Positions 16,893 through 23,027 of a DNA stretch of 23,027 nucleotides are shown piece after piece; the first letter of the stretch is position 1, and each line of letters begins with the position of its first letter. Source of the DNA: an uncultured Lacticaseibacillus sp. (GTDB lineage Bacteria; Bacillota; Bacilli; Lactobacillales; Lactobacillaceae); assembly GCA_934293835.1 (NCBI GenBank), contig CAKQZO010000009.1, positions 1 through 23,027 on the forward strand, given 5' to 3'. The notes beneath the pieces are model-generated. The model made no database searches. It worked only from the letters and a program-made list of their open reading frames with translations, and was not told the DNA's origin. Made by a program: the position numbers and the translations under genes.

Positions 16893-17757
16893 GTTTTGCC
16901 ACCCCACTCACATACTTTTGCACGATCGCGACGAATTGCTCTGGGTAAAAGCCGATATGTTCAGAGAAATTCGTCAATGCAATCAGCCCACCATCAACAT
17001 CTGGTAACCCAGCAATGGCTGCGGCATTAGCTTCCTTAAGTCCACCACCGTAAATTACAGGCAAGTCGCGACCCACCACCTCGTGGATGTACGCCGCCAC
17101 TTCCTGAATCGCATCACCATCAGGCACCGGACGATTCGGCCCAATTGCCCAGATCGGCTCGTAAGCGATTTTCAGTTTGGCAACATCGACTTTGGTCGTA
17201 TCAAAAGTCAGCTGCTGTTTCAACACTGCTCGCCAACTACCATCGTCGCGGGCTTCAGCTGCCTCGCCGACACAGTACAACACGTCGAGACCCGCACGCT
17301 GCGCAGCTTGGATCTCACTTTCCAATTGCGTGTGAACCGCCTGTTGAATGGTGTCTTCATCTGTACAAACCGTGCGCAACGCTGCCACCTTCGCCGCCCG
17401 TTCTTCACTATGTGCAATAATCGTGTCATGAACACCCAACCCCAGCATCGCACTTGCAGGACGCATCGTCGTGTAGGCCCCGATATTGGGTGAATCAATC
17501 GTGTCTTCGCCGATAACCCCTTGACAGCCGATCCTAATCGGTGACGCTGATGTCTTCGCCTTTTGGGCACTTAACAGGTATGCTTCGGGTAAGTAAAACA
17601 CGAACCGATAATCGGCCGCTGAAAACTGGGCGATCTGTGAATTCAAAGCGGTCATGATTGCCGCCCCCCAATCCCGATCGGTCAACGCATAGTCGTTAAC
17701 CCCGCCTAGAGAGCGTGGGATATCGAAACGCTTGAGATTAACGTAGATCGATTTCAT
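16879..17757 (-). CDS. Triosephosphate isomerase-like protein, non-canonical
   Basis: A 292-residue TIM-barrel protein related to triosephosphate isomerase, longer than the usual 250. Catalytic residues are present: Asn7 and Lys9 (VNLK), His116 (AHSEER) and Glu200 (AYEPIWAIG). The flexible lid after Glu is altered: the usual IGTGK reads IGPNR, and the later phosphate loop GGSV reads GGGL. Such changes also occur in TIM relatives that isomerise other sugar phosphates, such as erythrulose phosphates, so the substrate may not be DHAP. Its ATG overlaps the aldolase stop in an ATGA, so the two are translated together, suggesting the isomerase acts on an aldolase product. Confidence 0.87.
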   Translation of the reverse strand: MKSIYVNLKRFDIPRSLGGVNDYALTDRDWGAAIMTALNSQIAQFSAADYRFVFYLPEAYLLSAQKAKTSASPIRIGCQGVIGEDTIDSPNIGAYTTMRPASAMLGLGVHDTIIAHSEERAAKVAALRTVCTDEDTIQQAVHTQLESEIQAAQRAGLDVLYCVGEAAEARDDGSWRAVLKQQLTFDTTKVDVAKLKIAYEPIWAIGPNRPVPDGDAIQEVAAYIHEVVGRDLPVIYGGGLKEANAAAIAGLPDVDGGLIALTNFSEHIGFYPEQFVAIVQKYVSGVAKHEAV

Positions 17758-18872
17758 GCATGGTACCTCGCGACGTCTTCGGCGTGACCGAGCATCCCGA
17801 ATTGCACAATCAACGTCCCCATGATTTCTTGTGTTCCTTGTGCAACAGCTTCGTTCAGGCGCGCTTGTGCGGCATCGGCCGGGCTGTTGGTCGCCACGAG
17901 CGCCATCACTGGCGCCATGAACGTCCGCGGATCGATATCGTCCGGATGGGCCGCTAACAAGTCATAAACACCTTTGACTGAGGGTTGATTGGCGAATTCA
18001 TGATCATGTGCCGCTAACTCACGGAAGTTACGCGTTGTCGCCAAGCGAATATCAGAATCGATATTGATCTTGTTGATGCCACAGGTGATCGCAGTTTTCA
18101 ACTGATCGATGGGAATCCCGCCGCTACCATTGATCTTACCGCCGTAACGGTTGGCTTCTTCGACGATGTATTGCGGAATCGTTGAAGAACCATGAGACAC
18201 CAAGTTGACATCAATATCTTCGTCTAAGAACAGTTCCTTGATAGCGGTGATGACTTGCATCCGCAACTTAATATCCGAGCCTTTGTTTGCGCCATGCTTG
18301 GTTCCATAAGAGATCGCCAGTGAATCGACTCCGGTACGTTTAACGAAATCTAATGCTTGCAAGGGATTAGTGTAACTCGAGTTTTTGGCGTGGACATGAT
18401 CTTCAACACCAGCAATAACGCCGAGCTCCCCTTCAACCGTCACATCAAATTGATGGGCGTAATCGACGACTTGCTTAGTCAACGCAACGTTTTCTTCATA
18501 CGCATGTGCAGAACCGTCGATCATGACTGAGGTATACCCACCATCGATACAAGCCTTGGCCACATCGAAGGTTAGCCCGTGATCAAGATGCAACACGATC
18601 GGAATTGTGGCAGTCTTGGCCTTTTCTTTCACATAGTCACCAAGCAACTTAGCCCCTTTGGTGATGTCTGCCAGTGTCCCATTCTTGAAGTCGGCACGGC
18701 CAGAGATGAACGCATTGCCAAGTTGCGCCCCTTGGAGCAGAAGCGGGGCGTGCATCGCCTCATGAATTGCAATCGCCGCATCGACTTGTTCCAGCGTATT
18801 CACGTTGAACGCCGCCTGCGCATAGCCTAGCTGATCGGCTGTTTTGAGTAAAGCATTCCCGTTCACTAACAC
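17754..18872 (-). CDS. Class II ketose-bisphosphate aldolase
   Basis: A 372-residue zinc-dependent aldolase of the fructose/tagatose-bisphosphate type, closer in length to the longer class II forms. The catalytic Asp97 and zinc ligand His98 are in HLDHG. Other metal-site residues are Glu147/Glu149 (EGELG), His193 (TKHG) and His227 (SHGSS). Phosphate-binding segments are GSGGIP (249-254) and NIDSD (270-274). It cleaves a ketose (bis)phosphate to DHAP and an aldehyde phosphate. The start is GTG at 18872, with AAGGAGG 8 bases upstream and 13 bases after larE. Placement between larE and the isomerase ties it to the nickel enzyme's pathway, not to central glycolysis. Confidence 0.9.
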   Translation of the reverse strand: MLVNGNALLKTADQLGYAQAAFNVNTLEQVDAAIAIHEAMHAPLLLQGAQLGNAFISGRADFKNGTLADITKGAKLLGDYVKEKAKTATIPIVLHLDHGLTFDVAKACIDGGYTSVMIDGSAHAYEENVALTKQVVDYAHQFDVTVEGELGVIAGVEDHVHAKNSSYTNPLQALDFVKRTGVDSLAISYGTKHGANKGSDIKLRMQVITAIKELFLDEDIDVNLVSHGSSTIPQYIVEEANRYGGKINGSGGIPIDQLKTAITCGINKINIDSDIRLATTRNFRELAAHDHEFANQPSVKGVYDLLAAHPDDIDPRTFMAPVMALVATNSPADAAQARLNEAVAQGTQEIMGTLIVQFGMLGHAEDVARYHA

Positions 18873-18885
18873 GATCTACGCCTCC

Positions 18886-19713
18886 TTAAGCCGTGTAGCT
18901 GGCAAGCTTGTCAGCTTCAGACAACGTTGCGTTCATTTTACCCTCAGTGTAACCTTCAGCATCGATCGCAACATATAAAAATCCGAGTTGCTTGAATTCC
19001 GCGGTAACCTCTTCACGTTGATTTAACAGTGCTTCGATCATCGTCGGTGCTACTTCCAGGCGCACGAGGTCGCCATGATGCCGAACCCGTACTGGATTGA
19101 ATCCAATACTACGCATATAGCGCTCGCCGACAATCACCTGGTTGATCATCGCCGGTGTGATGTGCGTGTTGTAGGGAAAACGGGAACATAACGAACATGA
19201 TGCGACCTTGTTCCAGACATCAATTCCGTCTTGCTTGGCCAACCGCCGAACATCTTGCTTGTAATAGCCCGCTTCTTCCAATGGGCTGGATACACCTGCG
19301 TCATCACGTGCCTTCATCCCTGGTCGGAAGTCTTGCGCATCATCCATGATCATGCCGTCAAAAATAGTTGTAAAGCCATGGCTAGCCGCAACATGCTTGA
19401 TGGTGGCATACAATTCCTTCTTGGAGTGATACCAAGTATTCGGCCGGTTGTTAGCAATCGCTGGATTAGTTAATTCATGCATAAATGCCGCTTGAAAGTT
19501 AACGCCGACAGCTTCGGCGGTTTTCATCGCCTTGTCGAATTCTTCGTCGGTGAATAACTCAGAGTTAACGATCACCGCCAAAACGTTGTCTTTACCTAAA
19601 ACCTCAACCGCTTTATTGGTCAGATAAACACTATCGATCCCACCGGAAAAAGCGATCGCGACTTTGGCCTGCTTCTTGATCAAATCAACTAATACTTGTT
19701 CTTTCGTTTCCAT
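18886..19713 (-). CDS. larE: Pyridinium-3,5-bisthiocarboxylate synthase LarE (sulfur transferase)
   Basis: LarE is an ATP-dependent PP-loop enzyme that replaces carboxylate oxygens of the NPN precursor by sulfur. The 275-residue protein has the PP-loop SGGIDS (23-28). Compared with remembered L. plantarum numbering (Trp97, Cys176, Glu200, Arg212, Arg214), residues Trp94, Cys173, Glu197, Arg209 and Arg211 fit with a constant offset of three, so Cys173 is the likely sacrificial sulfur donor. A further cysteine, Cys176, makes a CxxC (ASCSLCSR). The ribosome site GAGGG overlaps the stop of the regulator gene; spacing is 10 bases. It is separated from larB-larC but shares their operator type. Confidence 0.94.
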   Translation of the reverse strand: METKEQVLVDLIKKQAKVAIAFSGGIDSVYLTNKAVEVLGKDNVLAVIVNSELFTDEEFDKAMKTAEAVGVNFQAAFMHELTNPAIANNRPNTWYHSKKELYATIKHVAASHGFTTIFDGMIMDDAQDFRPGMKARDDAGVSSPLEEAGYYKQDVRRLAKQDGIDVWNKVASCSLCSRFPYNTHITPAMINQVIVGERYMRSIGFNPVRVRHHGDLVRLEVAPTMIEALLNQREEVTAEFKQLGFLYVAIDAEGYTEGKMNATLSEADKLASYTA

Positions 19714-19723
19714 TCTTTCACCC

Positions 19724-20746
19724 TCATTTTTTCTGTACGGTTTGCCGTGTTAACAACTGATAGGGGAACTCGACTGTGACGGACATTTTACGTTGTCGAT
19801 TCAAACGCTCCATGATCATCCGCACACTCATGCGACCTAATTCGTCTAGGGGAATGTGCACTGTGGTCAAAAGCGGCTTGTAATCTTGGATCAGATCAAT
19901 ATCGTCGATGGAGATCACCGAGACATCGTTTGGAATGTCGTAACCTAGCTCGGACAATGCCTGGACAGCACCAATACCGGCTAAGTCGTTACCGCAAAAA
20001 ACGGCAGTAAAGCGTGGGTCGTATTTGTCCAACAGCGCTTGATAGGCACTCTTAATGGTGAAGCGACACTCAACAATACTGTCACTTGAGACCTTATCGT
20101 TAAAAAAGCGCATGGTATGGGCATAGCCCTTGTAACGCATCTCACCTGCAGTTTCGCCAAGATACATAATGTTCTCATGCCCTTGAGAATGTAGGTAATT
20201 GACTGCCGTCATCGCTGCAGAATAACCATTGCAGATGACCTGATCGAGGTTGGAATACAACAACTTATTCAAGCCGACATAGATGTAACGCCTAACGTGG
20301 TTGCGAATCTTGTCATAAAGCCAATCGTCAAATTTGCCTAAGATGAAGACCCCGTCGACTTGATGCGTCGCAAAAAATTTTGCTGCATCACTCTTGCGTA
20401 GTGCCGCTGATAGCACTGAGAACTCAACTAAGTTGCCATTGATCACGATCTCTTTTTCGATCACTCGCGCCAACTTCATGAAGAACGGATTATAGTCATC
20501 TTGATCTAATCGGGCAAAAATGATGCCAAAACGTAGTTGCTGAATCTCTGCATCCTGATCGCCTTTTTTCAAGCTTTGGGCGGTCTTGTTCGGGACGTAA
20601 TGATGCGCCTTAGCAATCTGCCAGATCTTTTCCTTCACTGCGTCTCGCGCAACCTTTTCTGCGTTACCGTTGAGCACTCGCGAAACTGTTGATACCGAAA
20701 CGCCAGCCAACTGAGCGATATCTTTTAACGTCACTTGATTTGTCAT
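19724..20746 (-). CDS. LacI/GalR-family transcriptional regulator of the larE-larA operon
   Basis: A regulator of about 340 residues. It has an N-terminal LacI helix-turn-helix (VTLKDIAQLAGVS, VSTVSRVLNG, then the hinge HHYVPNKTAQSL) and a periplasmic-binding-like effector domain (IFARLDQDDYNPFF; GNDLAGIGAVQALSELGYDIP; ISIDDIDLIQDYKPLLTTV). It is first in the operon and only 10 bases from larE. Its own upstream region and those of larMN and larB carry GCAAACGATTGC, so it is the natural candidate to bind all three. The effector is probably a sugar or sugar phosphate. The start is uncertain: AGAAGG (20769-20764) is 17 bases from this ATG and 14 from a GTG at 20749. Confidence 0.92.
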   Translation of the reverse strand: MTNQVTLKDIAQLAGVSVSTVSRVLNGNAEKVARDAVKEKIWQIAKAHHYVPNKTAQSLKKGDQDAEIQQLRFGIIFARLDQDDYNPFFMKLARVIEKEIVINGNLVEFSVLSAALRKSDAAKFFATHQVDGVFILGKFDDWLYDKIRNHVRRYIYVGLNKLLYSNLDQVICNGYSAAMTAVNYLHSQGHENIMYLGETAGEMRYKGYAHTMRFFNDKVSSDSIVECRFTIKSAYQALLDKYDPRFTAVFCGNDLAGIGAVQALSELGYDIPNDVSVISIDDIDLIQDYKPLLTTVHIPLDELGRMSVRMIMERLNRQRKMSVTVEFPYQLLTRQTVQKK

Positions 20747-20805
20747 CACGCATTCACCATGATCCTTCTATATTCGGCATTGAAGCCATGTCCATCCTGA
20801 CACGC

Positions 20806-20856
20806 CTACAATCGTTTGATTTGTCTCCCTTCGCTCATTTTGCAAGTGTGCGTCAT
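20806..20856 (-). CDS. Possible 16-residue leader peptide before lacI
   Basis: ATG 20856 lies 5 bases after a strong GAGAGGGGG ribosome site and opens a 16-codon frame ending in TAG at 20806. A second short frame follows on the - strand and ends next to the regulator start. Only the ribosome site supports it; it may be chance. Confidence 0.25.
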   Translation of the reverse strand: MTHTCKMSEGRQIKRL

Positions 20857-20918
20857 GTCCGCCCCCTCTCAACACTGTTAAGTTTAGGCGAACGCTGACG
20901 CAACCTAGAGCAAAGTTA

Positions 20919-20996
20919 TGCAAACGTTTTACTAAAGGTTAGCACGTTTGCGTAGTTAGAGATACTGCCTTCCATCGCCCAAGTGCAATCGTTTGC
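20919..20996 (-). promoter_or_regulatory. Operator cluster upstream of the lacI-larE operon
   Basis: On the - strand GCAAACGATTGC (20996-20985) is followed by the related boxes CGCAAACGTGCT (20952-20941) and AAAACGTTTGCA (20930-20919). A partial copy ATCAAACGATTGT lies closer to the gene (20820-20808). The first box is identical to the sites before larB and larMN. No convincing -35/-10 pair was read. The 20747-21020 interval holds these sites and possible short leader frames, but no proper gene. Confidence 0.7.
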
Positions 20997-21020
20997 GTTA
21001 TCCTAGTCTTATCTAGGCCC

Positions 21021-21065
21021 AAAAACAGCCCCCAACATCTGCCGCGAGGTAGATGTTGGGGGCTG
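21021..21065 (-). terminator. Terminator of the aldo/keto reductase gene
   Basis: A perfect 15-bp stem CAGCCCCCAACATCT / AGATGTTGGGGGCTG with a 10-base loop is followed by TTTTT on the - strand. It isolates the upstream reductase from the lacI operon. Confidence 0.95.
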
Positions 21066-21074
21066 TTGAGCGAT

Positions 21075-22067
21075 TTATGCATCAGCTAATACCGCATCGA
21101 TTGCGGCAAGTTCGGCTGACGTAAAGGTCAGATGCTCGAGGGCCTGCAAGTTCTCTTCCAGCTGACTGACCCGTGACGCGCCAATCAAGACGCTGGCGAC
21201 CGCCTTTTGGCGCAAATTCCACGCCAACGCCATTGCGCTAAGGCTTTGATGACGATCGATGGCGATCTGATTCAGCTTCTTGACTGTCGCGATCGTCGCC
21301 GCCACCCGCTCAGGATGCAAAAACGGACTGGTCGGCCGCGCGGCGCGAGAATCGGTGGGAATCCCGTTGAGATAACGATCCGACAGCAACCCTTGCGCCA
21401 ATGGACTGAACGTGATCACGCCGAGATGTTCTGCTTCAAGCGTCTGAAACAGGCCATTTTCCGGCTCCCGAGCAAACATGTTGTAGCGTTGTTGCTGGAT
21501 GACGAACGGCGTCTTCAACTCGCGGAAGAGCTTCGTGATCGCGCGCGTCTGCTCAGGCGCATAATTCGAGATCCCAATATACAACGCCTTGCCTTGGCGA
21601 ACCAACTGATCAAGCGCTAGCGCGGTTTCTTCCAGCGGCGTGTTGGGATCCATACGGTGGTGATAGAAGATATCGACGTAATCCAGCCCCAGCCGCTGGA
21701 GGCTCTGGTCACACGACGCAATCAGCGACTTACGCGACCCCCAGTTGCCATAAGGCCCAGGCCACATCTCATAACCTGCTTTGCTGGAGATGATCAGCTC
21801 GTCGCGGTGCGCGGCCAGCTGCCGCTTCAAGATCTGGCCAAAATTGCGCTCTGCGCTGCCCGGCTCCGGGCCATAGTTGTTGGCGAGGTCGAAGTGCGTG
21901 ATGCCATGATCAAAAGCGGCCTCGACGATCGCCTCTTGATTGCTGATCGGATCCACGGAACCGAAGTTATGCCACAGGCCTAGTGAGATGGCCGGTAGCC
22001 GCAAGCCGCTGTGACCAACTTGATGATATGGCATCGTGTCGTAGCGGTGAGAATCGGGTTGATACAT
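21075..22067 (-). CDS. Aldo/keto reductase, YghZ/L-glyceraldehyde-3-phosphate reductase-like
   Basis: A 330-residue NADPH-dependent aldo/keto reductase. The catalytic tetrad is Asp60, Tyr65, Lys96 and His137. Segments ANNYGPEPGSAERNFG and KAGYEMWPGPYG match the YghZ (Gpr) subfamily, whose E. coli member reduces L-glyceraldehyde-3-phosphate and methylglyoxal. GAGGTG lies 5 to 10 bases before the ATG. It is separated from the lacI operon by a strong terminator, so it is not co-transcribed with the aldolase and isomerase, but a link through off-pathway triose phosphates is conceivable. It could equally be a general aldehyde-detoxifying enzyme. Confidence 0.9.
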   Translation of the reverse strand: MYQPDSHRYDTMPYHQVGHSGLRLPAISLGLWHNFGSVDPISNQEAIVEAAFDHGITHFDLANNYGPEPGSAERNFGQILKRQLAAHRDELIISSKAGYEMWPGPYGNWGSRKSLIASCDQSLQRLGLDYVDIFYHHRMDPNTPLEETALALDQLVRQGKALYIGISNYAPEQTRAITKLFRELKTPFVIQQQRYNMFAREPENGLFQTLEAEHLGVITFSPLAQGLLSDRYLNGIPTDSRAARPTSPFLHPERVAATIATVKKLNQIAIDRHQSLSAMALAWNLRQKAVASVLIGASRVSQLEENLQALEHLTFTSAELAAIDAVLADA

Positions 22068-22118
22068 CTAATCACCTCATTAATTTAAGTAAGCGCACTC
22101 AGCATACCACTTTCCACC

Positions 22119-22134
22119 GGTTTCACGTGAAACT
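22119..22134. other. parS-like centromere site for ParB (Spo0J)
   Basis: GGTTTCACGTGAAACT contains the perfect 14-base palindrome GTTTCACGTGAAAC and matches the Bacillus-type parS consensus TGTTTCACGTGAAACA at 14 of 16 bases, differing only at the two end bases. It lies between the stop of the phosphodiesterase and the reductase start. parS sites usually cluster near the replication origin. Confidence 0.8.
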
Positions 22135-22136
22135 AC

Positions 22137-22864
22137 TCAACGCTTAGGAAAATCGGCCGCCCGATTGGTGAAGAGGCCATCCGCTCCCCAGTTAAGCAGT
22201 TCATTACCGCGAGCCAGCGAATCCACGGTCCAAACGTTGACCGCATAGCCGCGTGCATGCATCAGCTGGATCTGCGCTCGCGTCAGGCCAGTTGCTTCCG
22301 GATGGATGGCCTCAGCATGACAAGCCTGCGCGTTCAACACCCAATCAGCCCCCAAGCTCGCGTGACCGAATAACACCGCAAAGCGGGTCTGGGGACGTAG
22401 CGCCTGCAACTTCAGCAACATCACCTGAGAAAATGACGATACGAGTACCTCTACCTCAAGCTGGTCTAGGGCTGCAGCAAACTGCGACGAAGCTCATCGG
22501 CCAGTTCATTGGCGTTGGCACCCACAACCGCCTTCAGCTCAATGTTGGCATTCGTCTGCGTCCGGTTCAAGAACGCGACTAAGTCAGCCAGCGTTGGGAC
22601 TCTTTCGTCGGCAAACTCGGCGCCGAACCAAGCCCCAGCTGACAGCTTCTGCACATCAGCAAAAGTCGTCGCGGTCAAAAGCCCGGAGCCGTTAGTCGTT
22701 CGATCGAGATAATCGTCGTGTAACACCACCACATGTTGATCGCTCGTGATGCCAAGATCGGTCTCCAACCACTTCACGTCGTGCTTCGGTAATTGTTCAA
22801 ACGCGGCCAGCGTGTTTTCCGGTGCCAGCGTATTCAACCCTCGATGGGCAAATCTGATTGTCAT
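22137..22864 (-). pseudogene. Glycerophosphodiester phosphodiesterase, frameshifted
   Basis: A GlpQ/UgpQ-type enzyme hydrolyses glycerophosphodiesters to glycerol-3-phosphate and an alcohol. The first part (from ATG 22864, AGGTGAGG upstream) has FAHRGLNTLAPENT, LETDLG and HDDYLDRTTNGSG, and ends at a TAG at 22468-22466. The second part continues in the -1 frame with ALDQLEVEVLVSSFSQ and the C-terminal NVWTVDS and GADGLFTN motifs. Both halves look intact and adding one base near 22483-22495 restores a 242-residue protein, the normal length. It is therefore a recent one-base deletion or a sequencing error. No slippery heptamer is seen at the junction, so programmed shifting is unlikely. Confidence 0.85.
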
Positions 22865-22957
22865 AATGTCTTTCACCTCACCTGTGACGATACGCTAGTG
22901 AAGCACATTAAACAATTGCCCGCAGAACAAAAAAAGACCCACCCGAAGGCTGCACTA

Positions 22958-23027
22958 GGCCCTGTCAAGTTGACAGATGAAATAATATAAAGTTTTGTCT
23001 GTTTCTAAACGGCTTCACTCCAGTATT
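22958..23027. mobile_element. Possible end of an insertion sequence
   Basis: The bases from GGCCCTGTCAAG onward include the palindrome CTGTCAAGTTGACAG (22962-22976), and composition shifts to AT-rich up to the window end. This resembles an insertion-element terminus, but no transposase is visible. Confidence 0.2.

Overview
The window is a stretch of bacterial chromosome from a moderately GC-rich member of the Lactobacillaceae. This is inferred from type-2 GalT, a LacS-type permease, mannose-family PTS genes, strong AGGAGG ribosome sites, GTG/TTG starts and many LacI/CcpA-style sites; the species cannot be fixed by eye. No phage, CRISPR, rRNA or tRNA was seen.

Region 1 (1-4570, + strand) is galactose metabolism: galE and galT, a terminator, then a regulated promoter with three GTAAA..TTTAC boxes driving a small unknown protein and a LacS-like permease, closed by a strong terminator.

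Region 2 (about 4571-9480) is visibly AT-rich compared with its flanks (20/60 G+C at 5641-5700 against 33/60 at 3421-3480). It is a self-contained sugar cassette: mannose-family PTS genes IIA, IIB, IIC and IID and a DeoR regulator on the - strand, with a divergent LacD-type aldolase on the + strand. It looks acquired.

Region 3 (9482-20996, all - strand) is the most interesting part: a complete nickel-pincer nucleotide (NPN) system around an unusual LarA homologue. Reading 5' to 3' on the - strand it has three transcription units. The first is lacI-type regulator, larE, class II aldolase, TIM-like isomerase and a larA homologue. The second is the nickel uptake set larMN, larQ and larO. The third is larB, larC (expressed by a -1 frameshift at A AAA AAG) and a TauE/SafE permease. 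An identical 12-mer, GCAAACGATTGC, lies upstream of all three units, so they look like one regulon. The LarA homologue keeps the cofactor lysine and the nickel histidine, but the second catalytic histidine appears to be Asn and the substrate arginine appears to be Lys. No Crp-type LarR or LarD channel is present. Together with the aldolase and isomerase, this suggests the nickel enzyme epimerises a sugar-derived substrate, not lactate. The substrate is unknown.

Region 4 (21021-23027, - strand) holds an aldo/keto reductase of the YghZ type and a frameshifted glycerophosphodiesterase. Between them is a near-perfect parS site (14 of 16 bases), which hints that the window lies in the origin-proximal part of the chromosome. 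The last 70 bases may be the edge of an insertion element.
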